DNA of 64,000 nt, taken from assembly GCA_963920575.1 (NCBI GenBank), contig OY986965.1, positions 16,444,290-16,508,289 of the forward strand, in the 5' to 3' direction. Made by a program: the position numbers and the translations under genes. Each line of letters opens with the position of its first letter. Position 1 is the first letter of the stretch. Shown in pieces: positions 22,088 through 33,113 of the stretch. The notes under the pieces are model-generated. The model saw nothing but the letters and a program-made list of their open reading frames with translations, was not told where the DNA came from and searched no databases. The DNA comes from Narthecium ossifragum (Eukaryota; Streptophyta; Magnoliopsida; Dioscoreales; Nartheciaceae).

Positions 22088-24070
22088 TGTGAGGTCCCGT
22101 ACCTCCAACCCGGTCTGACTGCGTTAGGTTGAGAGTATGGTTTGGTTGATTCGGCTCGATTGGGCTTGGTTTGTGATCGGTTGATCGCATCACTGTTTAT
22201 GGTCCCCAAGGGTATTTCGGTAACATTAAGCCTTGACGGTCGATTTCATACACGCGTAATGCACATACTGTCTTGTATTGATATATATGATTGATTAGAA
22301 CCTTAGGGCCGCTTCGATCGAAAGATCGGAGCTCGGTCAGAAAAGATCGAATCGGACGACCGAGATCGATTTCAGATCTCTATAAATACCCCCTTTCCTT
22401 TTCTCTCTCCTCTTTTCTTTCTCTTTATCCCCCCCTCTCTCTCTTGGCTGCGGATTGGAGCTTGGGCTGCAGACTTTCGACGTCAAATTGGAGCGGCCAA
22501 ACTTGGGGGATTGGTAGATCGTCTACCCAGCTTTTGAGGTTTTATCATTACGATTAAAAAGGTTCCTATCATCAAAAAGGGGGAGATCGTTAGTCCTAGT
22601 ATTTTTTTGATGATGTCAAATTATGTATGAAGATAAAATATTATTTTGTTATTTATATCCCTTAATTTGGAAAATATTAAAATCATATTTAAGATGTTTT
22701 CGTACTCGCGGCCGATGCGGCGGTTGATGCACGGATCGACCTTGGAGACTAGCGGTTGATGCACGGATCAACCGCGGAAGCTGTTTGTGGGAAATAGGCT
22801 GACATACGATGTGACGGTCAATGGACCGATCGACCGTGGCCTATGTGATTTTATATGGAGAAGCATGGTGGACGATGCAACAGTCGACTGTGAGAAGCGT
22901 TCTTCACAACAGAGGTTCATAGACGATGTGGTGGATGATGTGACGGTTAACTGTGAAGCCTGAAGGTCGATGCGACGGTCGATCCGAGCTATGTTTGAAC
23001 AGAACGGACGATGAGATGGATGATGTGATATGGACCGCCAGTCAAAAATAGAGTCGTTACAAAGCCGTTGGAGAAGGTAAAAATAGTCGTTGGAAGGCTA
23101 TATGGACGGCTTTGGAGCTCAGCTATAAAAGAAGAGATGCACCAAACTTGCAACCAACTTACGGGGAACTAAGGGATCATTAGGAAATATTTATAGCAAG
23201 TTTATCCTTTTTACTTGTGTGCTTAACTTTGTAAAACTACTTAAATGTGTGAAGTAGAATATCTGAGAGACATCCAAGAGTGAACTTGGAGGATACCCAA
23301 GAGTTCTTGGGGAGATTGTAAGGTTGCCAAGCACCCGTAAATTTGGTGAAAAGCTTGTAAAGGTCATACAAGTAGTGGAAGCCCAAGGAGGACCCTTGGG
23401 TGAAGTAGGCGTATGCAAGGTTGGCCGAACCACTATAAAATCTAGTGCAATCTCTCTTTAACTCTCATCCTATCATTTCTTTACTTGCTTTAATTATTAC
23501 TCTCTTCATTTACAAGCATATGATTTTATTAGACTCCTCCTACCTATGTTTTCCTCATATCGATTTTTTTCATTAAAGGTCCAAATCACCCCCTCTTGGA
23601 CTTTCAACCCGGGCTGCATCGGCCATGCAGGTCGATGCAGTTCCTTCTTTCAGGTGGTCTTTTGGAAGACGGCGTGACATTCTCGAGGTGATGGAGGACT
23701 TGGAGTTTCGAGAAGCTCTTCTACAATTAATTTACAATTTTAATCAATGATGTACAAATTAATGTATGATTCAATGTATTTGACAACACAATTATATGAT
23801 TCTTAAAACAGTTGTATTCGAGAAAATTTGTAATATTTTTTAATGTAGACATTTGAGGAATGTAATGATTAGTTATTTGTTCTAATTATAATTTGTTCAA
23901 ATTTGTACTTGAAAATTTATTATGCATCGAATACATTTGCACATATTGATGAAATTGTACAGGGTTCAAACTGAGGAAATACAAGGGAGACTCTCGCGAT
24001 TTGCTTTTAGAAACAGGTTTAGGTGGCTCACGCCCCAATCTGGATGGGTTCTCTTGGTCGGGGTGTGACA
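22088..24070 (+). repeat. Degenerate family C LTR split by a copia LTR
   Basis: It starts TGTGAGGTCCCG (22088) and ends GGGGTGTGACA (24070), the family C termini, with the U3 start, CGATC-rich block and TATA box (TCTATAAATACC, 22378-22389) still visible up to about 22554. The family C end resumes at ACCCGGGCTGC (23607). The middle of the LTR is missing and a copia fragment lies in its place. No target duplication is visible (ATTGG before, GACCA after). Confidence 0.75.
22555..23606 (+). mobile_element. Ty1/copia fragment: polypurine tract and 3' LTR
   Basis: TATCATCAAAAAGGGGGAGA (22568-22587) is the typical copia pre-LTR sequence with polypurine tract. The LTR from about 22588 (CGTTAGTCCTAG, close to the usual TGTTGGTCCTAG) runs to CACCCCCTCTTGGACTTTCA at 23606. 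It has a TATA box (GCTATAAAAG, near 23121) preceded by GGTCGATGCGACGGTCGATC-type units at 22705-22990. No copia coding sequence is present. Confidence 0.75.
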
Positions 24071-24658
24071 GACCATGTGGGTTGAGGGCTGTTTCCTGTT
24101 GGCATGTTTCCACGTCAGGCGCGATCAGTTGATCACATTGTTGATTTTGGACCCAAAGGCTAATGTAGTAAATTCCACCACGGTTGGGATCCAAGCCCAA
24201 CCCACGGCCAGCCAAGTGGAACCAAGTCCAGCTCCACCTGGGCTAGACCAACCCACGACCAATTCTGGAGCAGGGCCCACACGTGGGATAGGCCTAGGAG
24301 GGACCCAAGCAGGTCAGACCCCACCTCCTAAGAGGATTCGGCCTTGGACCAGGTCCCAAGCCAAAGTCGGCCTTAAGGAATCCTATTCCTAGCTGGTTAT
24401 TTCATTAGTTAAGTTTTAATTACTTTCCTAGTTGATTTCCTAGTTTGAGTTCAGTTTGTGCTTTGCTAGTTCATATTGTGAGTCCTAGTTGGGTTGAGTC
24501 AAGTCACTTGCTGTTTTAGCAAGAAGGTATCCAGGTTAGAGTAGAACTCTTGATGTCTTTATAAAAGGACCTCCATAGCTTGTATTAGAGTTTTATGCAT
24601 TGAAGAGTAAAGTTAAGAGATATTATAGGAGTAGTTGTAATCCTAGGAGTAGCCATAA
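24071..24658 (+). repeat. LTR remnant fused to unidentified gypsy-like sequence
   Basis: The first 110 bases resemble the early part of a family C LTR (compare 5838-5942) and directly abut the end of the preceding LTR, with no start sequence. From about 24180 an open frame to 24392 encodes PPPKRIRPWTRSQAK, similar in style to basic segments of retrotransposon gag regions. An AT-rich stretch with ATAAAAGGACC (24559-24569) then leads to the Athila-like LTR. Family unassigned. Confidence 0.45.
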
Positions 24659-26360
24659 TGATATCGATCAAATGTGTCACGCACGGTGGTCACGGTGCAG
24701 TACAACATAAGAGAGGTCGAACCCACAGAGAGACAAGCAGAAAACATCCAAAACGAAAATAACAATGAATTGAGGACAAACGAGAACTTAAGAATTAACT
24801 AAATTAGATCAAATGATTTAATTATAATGTAAGGTTAACTAAAGATATCAGGATTTTGATAAGGCTAGGCATCGGGAATCACTTCACTAGAACCTAGGTT
24901 CTTCTTCTACCAACGGTTCATTCAATACTCAGTTAAGGGATTCACATCCTAATCACCTTAACCGGAAGATATGAAATTATGAATCTAACAAAATATATAA
25001 ATGTCTCTTTCAACGATTGATTCTTCCTTATTATAGTTCTAATTTCCTCCAACCCAAACCTAAGAATATATGATACCGGCTGTCACTACAGGCAACGTAT
25101 AAAAAAAGTTCATCAGGACAAAGCCCTAACTCTATCTTACCAGATCTCTAAGAATACACAATACAAACTCTCACAATCGACAATGCATTGCAAAGATTTC
25201 ACGAGATAAAGTAGGTAAACAATAGATATAATCCTTGAAGATTCAATACATAGAAAAGAGTTTAACAATAAAGTTTAAAACATGAACCATCATGGGAGAA
25301 GAAACCCTAATCCTCGCTAGGTCATCCGTCTGCCATGCCCGCGGATTACTCGGCCATGGATGGAGATTTCTTCATCTTCTTTTTTGCTTTTCTCCCCTCC
25401 AAAGCTCTGTAGAAAACCCCATTAGGACCACCCCAATTTCAGATTAAATAAGCATATATGTAGGGGAACTCCAAAAATTAGGGTTTTAGTTGAGTTGGAC
25501 TTCTGGTGCAACTCGGATTTCCTGAATTAATCCTAGCAGCCCTATTCCGGTCGCAACTGGGTCCAATACAGCTGGAATGTGGAAACTTTCTCAACACTAA
25601 AGTTGAAGATTAGGAAGTCGTCTACCAGTTACCGAAGATTTCCTAATATTCGGAGTTATATGGAATAGTTGACGAATATTCTTCTCAGCTTCGACAGAAC
25701 AGTTTTCCAGCTTGTCTAACTTCATCTATTCTTCCAATCTACTATCACACCATCCAGAATCTCACAAAATGTCAAACAGAAAAGTTGTAGATCTCTGAAC
25801 CGTTTATCACGTATTCACATTTCAGAATATTTTGACGTGCAGGGAATAGTTTCCAAATATTTTCCTACCAATCGACGAAACTGTATTTCTCCTCATTTGC
25901 TGTAAGCTGGGTCGCCCAGACTAAGATCGATCTTCATAGGGAAAAGGATCGATCTGCTTGAATCTAACTCTCTATCAACTCTCTATCAGCATCTGAGCAC
26001 AAAAATAGATCGATCTTCTTTGGGGTCAGATCGATCTACGTCTTCCGTAGCTGCTTGCTCCTGCACCTCTCGTACTAAAAATGACATATCTTCCTCTAGA
26101 AAACTCCAAATTATGAACCGTAAAAACTTTCAGAAACTAAACTTCTAGAGCTTTCCAACCATATATGGCACTTCATCTAGTTCGTTCCAAAAAGGTACAG
26201 TTTTGGCGCTAAAGACCCATCTTTGCTTCAATTTCCTGCATAATACAAATAACTTTGAGAAGCAACATATATGGACGAAATCATCTATATTAATCATGAA
26301 AACTCAGCAAATAATATGCTATTAGTCATGTTCAGAGTGCACTTTCATGCACTCATCACA
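24659..26360 (-). repeat. Athila-like element, 3' LTR (left)
   Basis: This 1702-bp LTR is on the minus strand, ending at 24659 (TGATATCGATCAAATG on plus) and starting TGTGATGAGTGC at 26360. It is highly similar throughout to 29429-31115. It contains AGATCGATCT palindromes at 25923-26037, upstream of the TATA-like region near 25453 in LTR orientation. The internal polypurine tract adjoins it at 26361. Confidence 0.9.
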
Positions 26361-26370
26361 CCCCCCAACC
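26361..26370 (-). other. Polypurine tract next to 3' LTR
   Basis: On the minus strand GGTTGGGGGG directly precedes the LTR start TGTGATGAG. It is the expected plus-strand primer site for reverse transcription. Confidence 0.8.
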
Positions 26371-27606
26371 AGCTTATTGCTAGTCTCTAGCAATTCAAAG
26401 CGCATAAAATATAATTAAGCACACTAACGGTCTAAGGATGTAGACATGCATAATAAGAGTTTTACCTTATCAGGTTAATAGTGTTTTATACTGTACAGAG
26501 CCTGAAAACTTCTTACACTCATACACATACTACTAACATATGAAATCAACTTCTACATATCAAACATGCTAATCACCATCAAGAAGAACACATGTGACAT
26601 GACAAATAAATGTTACATACAGAAGCAACTTCTACCGAACATTAGTCCAAACACACTACTATCTTCATGACCAATCATCCAACCATCACACTTTAAGTAC
26701 AACATGCTCTTTCTGTTTCTCTTTTTTTCTTCAACTATCAGACACTTTGCCTTTATATACGAGCACTCTCCGCTTCTTGATGCGTAGAGACCCGGTTACT
26801 TAGCAAAACACTGAATAGTTTTTTTTTTAGCTAGCAGTGGTTCTACCTTTTTACGCGAGCTCCCCGCTTCCTGAGGTAAGAACACCCGGTTACTCAGTAG
26901 ATCACCTAATAGTCGTTTAGGCACAACTTGATCAAGCTCCAGAACTTTTTCTTTTTTTTTCGTTTTTTTTCTACATGCAATACTCAACACTAGCTAATGC
27001 TGAAATCATGGTCTAGATTGACAATAGCATGCTCATTCCTCTAGTGAGTATAATTACCACTGCACATAAAGGGTTCGTGTGTGAGTCACATGATATTTTA
27101 CCTTCAGGTTATCACACATGCAATCAATGTATAGGCAATTCATCTGAAAGCAACATGTATAATAAGCATAAAAATTTCAACTCATGTATAATTTCTAGCA
27201 ACATACTCAATTCAACACTATTAAACTCAATATGGTAGCATGCATGAGATCATGTATGCCTACACCCCCCAACCTGAAATTCACATTGTCCTCAATGTGT
27301 GCTAAGTATGGCAATAGAATAAAATAGGATGCGGGTTTAAATTTTAAATAGAATAGATAAGAATTAGAAATTTAAATAGGAGCGAGGCCACCTGACAACA
27401 TAGCTGAAATCTTGCCCAAGGTTTCTCAGGGTGGCCGAATTCTTCATCCCAATGATGGCTGGCCAAAATCTCCAAGGGAAAGCAGGGACTGCTCGAGCAC
27501 CTAAAAACAAAAGCAAAACAAACCGAAAACAAAAGCAAACATGCAAGCACACAATATAAAAATAACTCCAGCATTCTCAAGCATACAAGAAAGCAAATCG
27601 AGCAAA
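26371..27606 (-). other. Non-coding internal region of Athila-like element
   Basis: No coding potential is seen. It contains two related segments of about 50 bases, near 26765-26805 and 26855-26905 (both with CCGCTTCYTGA and CCCGGTTACTYAG). A second purine tract at 27262-27274 (AGGTTGGGGGGTGT on minus) resembles the one beside the LTR. Confidence 0.6.
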
Positions 27607-28182
27607 CTAAACTACTATATACAAGACAGGAATTTTTAACTGCGCCCTTGGCAGTCGTGCCCTAGCATGATGATATGCAAAATCAGTAAGTGCCACATGT
27701 GAATCCAAGTGGCATATTATAAGTGGGAGAACTAGCTTTTGCATTCTAACACCAATAAACAATATAGCTGGATCTCTTAAATATAAATATGTATCATCAT
27801 TGTGCTCAAGTGTCAGTGACTCATCCAATGCCCTATCAATAATGTCATCATGCTCATGGTCAAGGATGGTAAGATCACAAAATCTGAAATAAATCCGTCG
27901 AAGTCTAAAAGTATCTATCACGGTCATGTTCTTCCTAACTATCCAAAGAGATGAAATAAACACAGGAAATATATCTCGCGGCTTAGAAGCAATGACTTGA
28001 AGTTCAGCCGATGGAGGTTCAACGAATACATGGTCTTGGTAATCATCCGGATCTTCCTCGCTGCTGGCCGCCCCGTACTGGAGTACTTCATCTTCTTTCA
28101 ACTGATGTGTCCATCTGAGTTCGTGCATGCTAAAAGATGTGATTACCTCGCATACTTGACGTGACTTCTCCTCGTCTTTCAT
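27607..28182 (-). CDS. Unidentified 191-aa ORF in Athila-like element
   Basis: An uninterrupted frame on the element's sense strand lies downstream of gag, where an autonomous element would have pol. The protein is acidic in its first half (EEDPDDYQDHVFVEPP) and more hydrophobic towards the end (LFIGVRMQKLVLPLIICHLD). I see no protease, reverse transcriptase, integrase or zinc-knuckle motif and no clear membrane anchor. It may be the tail of a divergent gag, an accessory or env-position product, or chance. An open frame of this length in an otherwise decayed element makes selection or recent insertion worth testing. Confidence 0.5.
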   Translation of the reverse strand: MKDEEKSRQVCEVITSFSMHELRWTHQLKEDEVLQYGAASSEEDPDDYQDHVFVEPPSAELQVIASKPRDIFPVFISSLWIVRKNMTVIDTFRLRRIYFRFCDLTILDHEHDDIIDRALDESLTLEHNDDTYLYLRDPAILFIGVRMQKLVLPLIICHLDSHVALTDFAYHHARARLPRAQLKIPVLYIVV

Positions 28183-28426
28183 AAGTAACTGCAGAATGAA
28201 AGAGTCAAAATTAGGCTTGGTTTTAGCCTCCTTAAGTACGTAAGTCCAAAATCTCTGTCACAGAAAGTTGAGGAGAAACATGTGCATCACCAGCATTAGA
28301 GACATGAGCATGTGCATTACTAACATTGAAATCATGAGCATATGCATAGTGAATGTTAGTATCATGAACATGCGTATGAGCGCTAAAATCATGTGCATAT
28401 GCATCACACACATTAGAATTAATAGC

Positions 28427-29210
28427 TTATGCATCAATAGGACTAGAATTTTGAACATGCACACTAGCACTACAGTCATGAGCGTATGCATCATCAACAT
28501 GAACATCTTGAGTATGTGCACCATAAGCATTAAAATCATGGATGTATGCATCAGAAGCACTAAAGTCATTGACACATGCATCATACGTGTTAGGCTCATC
28601 AACATGCACATCATGGAAAGTAGCAGCATAATTATCATGCACATAATCATCATAAACACTAGGATAAGAGTAGAAAAACTCATTGTGTTGTAGATAGTTG
28701 TTGGACGTTAAGGCGACATTGGGATGCTTGTAGAATTTGGCATCGATATGATCATGATAACCATCCCAGCGCCCCAGAACCGTCTGTGTACGAGTCGTTT
28801 CAACAAGCTCATCCAAATGCTTCATAACTTCATCAGGATCAATCTACAAAAACTCACCCTTGCATCTTGTTGCAAGAATTTGACGTTCATGCTCAGTTAA
28901 TCCATAATAAAAATAGTTAACTAAATGCCAACTAGCATAACCATGGTTAGGGCATGAAACTATTAAACTTTTAAATCGATGCCATGCATCACATAATGTC
29001 TCATCATCCTTTTGTGCAAAGGATGAAATCTTTCATTTCAAAGCGTTAATCATATAATTAGGAAGATACTCATTGACAGAAACATGACTCATTCTATCCT
29101 CATTCCTCAATTCGTATATACTTTTCTTACGAATTATTGTTTGAGACATTCCATCTCTCGACTTCATAGAACATGACTTCAAATAGTCTTGATATAATTC
29201 ATTTTCCACC
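28427..29210 (-). pseudogene. Athila-like gag remnant with His/Asp-rich tail
   Basis: On the minus strand, about 29000-28830 encodes DAWHRFKSLIVSCPNHGY and YYGLTEHERQILATRCKG, motifs of the gag of Athila-type plant gypsy elements. A stop near 29034 and one near 28846 break the frame. The open frame resuming at 28825 (MKHLDELVETTRTQT) ends in a repetitive tail rich in His, Asp and Tyr (units such as VHDN, IHDFNAYGAH, VHVDDAYAHD). The tail comes from a degenerate CAT/ATG-rich DNA repeat (28270-28690) that also keeps open frames on the opposite strand. Confidence 0.75.
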
Positions 29211-29400
29211 CTCTTTTTTTTTTTTCTTCAGTCAGTTTTGTTTTTCAGCAAGTAAAAATAAAACTAAAAATAAAAAAAAACTAAAAAGAAAATAAAGAAA
29301 ACTAAGGAAAAAGAAATAAAAATCTAAAGAAAAGGGAACAAAGTTACTGCCTTCGATGTCATCAATCATCGTGATCTGATGATTCTGGCGCTTTTCTGAA

Positions 29401-29424
29401 CCGTCTCCCCGGCAACGGTGCCAA
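29401..29424 (-). other. Primer-binding site of Athila-like element
   Basis: On the minus strand the sequence reads TTGGCACCGTTGCCGGGGAG, beginning four bases inside the 5' LTR. It matches the TGGCGCCGTTGCCGGGGA-type site of Athila-like elements, usually assigned to a tRNA-Asp primer. One base differs from that form. Confidence 0.85.
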
Positions 29425-29428
29425 TTTT

Positions 29429-31115
29429 TTATATCGCTCAAATGTGTCAGGCATAGCGGTCACGGTGCAGTACAACATAAGAGAGGTCGAACCCACAGAG
29501 AGACAAGCAGAAAACATCCAAAACATAAATAACAACGAATTGAAGACAAACGAGAACTTAAGAATTAACTAAATTAGATCAAAGGATTTAATTATAATAT
29601 AAGGTTAACTAAAGATATCAGGATTTTGATAAGGCTAGGCATCGGGAATCACTTCACTCGAACTTAGGTTCTTGTTCTACCAACTGTTCATTCAATACTC
29701 AGTTAAGGGATTCACATCCCAATCACCTTAACCGGAAGATATGGAATTATGAATCTAACAAAATATATAAATGTCTCTTCCTACGATTGATTTTTCCTTA
29801 TTATAGTTCTAACTTCATCCAACCCAAACCTAAGAATATGATACAGGCTGTCACTACAGGCAACGTATAACAAAAGTTCATCAGGACAAAGCCCTAACTC
29901 TATCTTACCAGATCTCTAAGAATACACAATACCAACTCTCACAATCGACAATGCATAGCAAAGATTTCATGAGATAAAGTAGGTAAACAATAGATATAAT
30001 CCTTGAAGATTCAATACATAGAAAAGAGTTTAACAATAAAGTTTAAAACATGAAACATCATTGGAGAAGAAACCCTAATCCTCGCTAGGTCATCCGTCCG
30101 CCATGCCCGCGGATTACTCGGCCATGGATGGAGATTTCTTCATCTTCTTTCTTGCTTTTCTCCCCTCCAAAGCTCTGTAGAAAACCCCCTTGGGACCACC
30201 CCAATTTTGGATTAAATAAGCATATATATAGGGGAACTCCAAAAATTAGGGTTTTAGTTGAGTTGGACTTCTGGTGCAACTCGGATTTCCTAAATTAACC
30301 CTAGCAGCCCTATTCCGGTCGCAACTGCGTCCAATACATTTGGAATTTGAAAACTTGCTCAACACTAAAGTTGTAGATTAGAAAGTCTTTTACCAGATTC
30401 CGAAAATTTCATAATATTCTGAGTTATATGGAATATTTCACGGCTTCGACAGAACAGTTTTTCAGCTTGTCTAACTTCATTTATTCTTCCAATCTGCTAT
30501 CACACCATCCAGAATGTCACAAAATGTCAAACAGAAACGTTGTAGATCTCTGAACCTTCTATCACATGTTAAAATTTCAGAATATTTGGACTTGCAGGTA
30601 ATAGTTTCCGAATATTTTCCTACCAGTCGACGAAACTGTATTTCTCCTCATTTGCTGGCAGCTGGGTCGCCCAGACAAAGATCGATCTTCATAGGGAAAA
30701 GGATCGATCTGCTTGAAACTAGCTCTCTGTCAACTCTCTGTCAGCATTTGAGCACAAAAATAGATCGATCTTCTTTCGGGTCAGATCGATCTACGTCTTC
30801 CGTAGCTGCTTGCTCCTGCACCTCTCGTACTAAAAATGACATATCTTCCTCTAGGAAACTCCAAATCATGAACCGTAAAAACTCTAGGAAACTAGACTTC
30901 TAGAGCTTTCGAACCATATATGGAACTTCATTTGGTTCATTTCGAGAAGGTACAGTTTTGGCGTTAAGAACCCATCTTTACTTCAATTTCTTGCATAATA
31001 CAAATTAATTTATGAAGCAACATATACGGACGAAATCATTTATATTAATCATGAAAACTCAGCAAATAGTCTGCTCTTAGTCATGTTCAGAGTGTACTTT
31101 CATGCACTCATCACA
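29429..31115 (-). repeat. Athila-like element, 5' LTR (right)
   Basis: A 1687-bp LTR nearly identical to 24659-26360. In LTR orientation it has AGATCGATCT palindromes (30678-30790) upstream of a TATATATA box (30230-30223). The flanking five bases outside the two LTRs (CATAA and AGACT) do not match, so the element has lost its target duplication or recombined. It has neither reverse transcriptase nor integrase and must have moved with help from another element. Confidence 0.9.
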
Positions 31116-31508
31116 AGACTTAATACCCCATAGCCACCAGCCACCTTCATCTCTCTCTACTGCCGGATTCTCTCTCCACCAGCCGGCCACCATCCATTGT
31201 CGTCCACCACTGCCATCTACAGTGCACGTTCCCTATCACCGGCGTCCATCCTTGGCTGCTACCTCTCCACCGCCACCTCCCTTGGCTTGGATCTCCAAGA
31301 GTATCCGGCCAACCCCAAGAGGATCTGCGAGGTATCCTCTTCTCTTCCGTCTCCCTCCTCTAGTCTTCACCCTCCTCGTCGAATACCTAGGGTCCTCCTC
31401 CTAAAACCCTAAAGGTATCTCTCGACCTAGCCATAGATTTGCCTAAGGAGGAACTGAGACCCGGCAAGAGACCAGGTACCCGTGCCTACGAGAAGGCTCG
31501 GCGTATCA
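31116..31508 (+). repeat. 3' part of a gypsy 5' LTR
   Basis: C-rich sequence with CTCTCTCT leader ends GCGTATCA immediately before a primer-binding site, so it is read as the R-U5 end of an LTR whose start was removed at 31115. The open frames in it are not considered genes. Confidence 0.55.
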
Positions 31509-31510
31509 AC

Positions 31511-31525
31511 TTGGTATCAGAGCTC
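31511..31525 (+). other. Primer-binding site for initiator Met tRNA
   Basis: TTGGTATCAGAGCTC is the standard plant retrotransposon site complementary to the 3' end of initiator Met tRNA. It lies two bases after the LTR end. Confidence 0.85.
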
Positions 31526-33113
31526 CGTTCCGTTGATTGTGACGCCCAAAGCCTTCCAAAAGATGCGCTGATGGCAGGAGATACCACCGTGAGTACTTCC
31601 CATGAGCGAGAGAGCCCCATAACCAGACGTTGGAAACCACACAACTGGAGATGCGGGATTTGCTACGGGAGATGCAGAACATCACCCTAGGGATCATGGA
31701 GAGGATTGCCTTTATGGCTATACAGATGCAAGGAAGGAACCTAGAGGTAACCCTAACCCTAATCCACCTTCTACCATGAACCCTACTTCTCCTAGGACTC
31801 CACCTGAAGCTATCCCTAACCTAGGAGTACTCGGCCTTCATCCCAATCATGTCTTGGTTGGAACAGGTCCTATCCCTCCTACCCAACCCCCTGCTCAACC
31901 GGCCTACACCACACCCTTGGCTGCCACCACCACCTGGCTCCACTATCCTTCCACCACCACCACATCAGCCTCTATATCCAACCTACCACCCCCCTCCATA
32001 ACAGCAGCCTACGCCCCCTCCACATGTCCCCTACAACCCAGCTCGTCCTCCACCCCAGTACTACCCTCCTCACACCCCACCTGCATATGAACAACCCCAT
32101 GACCCAATCCGTGAGCAACCCTTTGCTGCCTGGATTCCCCACATGGACTTCCCCCGCTATGATGGTGCTACATATCCTACTCACTGGATTCTCAAGGCGG
32201 AGCAGTTCTTCTCTTACCACCCTATCCATGAACGAGAGAAGGTCCGTTACGCCGCCCATCACTTCAATGGAGATGCCCAGGCATGGTACCAGATGTCGAA
32301 GGATACAGATGAGTGCGCAACATGGCATACCTTCTCGCATGTCTTGCACTTGCGCTATGGACCAACGACCTACGAGGACCCCATCGGCGAACTCACTTGG
32401 ATTCAACAAGATGGCTCAGTCCGAGACTACCAGATCCGGTTCGACCGAGGTCTAGGTCGTGTCCCACACTTGGCTCGGGATGTTGTACTGAGTCTCTTCA
32501 TCAGTGGACTGAAGCCGGCCATCAGGTACGACGTTCAGTTCGCAAGACCAACCACCATAGCCGAGGCTACCAGCTACGCCAAGACTCATGAGGCGAAGCA
32601 GTACGCGGTCCGGCATGCTACGACAAGTATGAGTCCTGCACCTACCCGTCCAGCCCCCGTTGCCCGTACCGCGCCCGCAAACTAGAGTTCGAGTGAGACT
32701 AGGACTTCGAATCCTACTCAAAATAGGACTCTTAGTCAGACTCAAACTGCAGTCCGGCATCAACGGAGACAGCTATCCCTAGCTGAACTATAACAACAGA
32801 GATCACAAGGACTCTGTTTCTAATGTGATGAGCCTTATACACCGGGGCGCCGTCGCAAGCAACTCTACAACATAAAAGCTGTCAACGACATCCTTGAGGA
32901 CACAACCATAGAAGATCTGGTTGGAGTTGAGCTTGAGGAGGGGATTCAAGACGTCATGGACCAGGGAGAACCCACCCTTGGTATGATGATCGACCAAATA
33001 TCCATAGAATTTCCATGCCATCTGCTGACACTGTCCAACCCTCAATCTTGTGCTTGGTACCAACCGTAGCATGGATCTCTAAGATCTCCGAATATCTACC
33101 CCGAGTCTCTCTC
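31526..33113 (+). pseudogene. Gypsy gag with degenerate zinc knuckle, pol missing
   Basis: After the primer-binding site a coiled-coil-like gag N-terminus is visible (QLEMRDLLREMQNITLGIMERI, near 31640-31710). An open gag domain follows from 32143 to 32685 (FPRYDGATYPTHWI, VRYAAHHFNGDAQAWYQ, LFISGLKPAIRYDVQ). Past the stop at 32683-32685 a decayed zinc knuckle reads LCF-CDEPYTPGRRRKQLY (32814-32865). The segment from about 33030 to 33110 resembles the pol remnant at 53518-53606 and may belong to a different element. The rest of pol is absent, replaced by LTR A4 at 33114. Confidence 0.8.

Noticed and set aside
28268..28693. Met/Ile-rich ORF antisense to the gag remnant
   Set aside because: Low-complexity by-product of CAT/ATG repeats. 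The element's sense strand is minus.
24654..31120. Target-site duplication for the full Athila-like element
   Set aside because: CATAA and AGACT flank the LTRs and do not match.
31746..31764. Telomere-like CCCTAA repeats
   Set aside because: Only about two to three units, inside a gypsy gag leader. Not an interstitial telomere.
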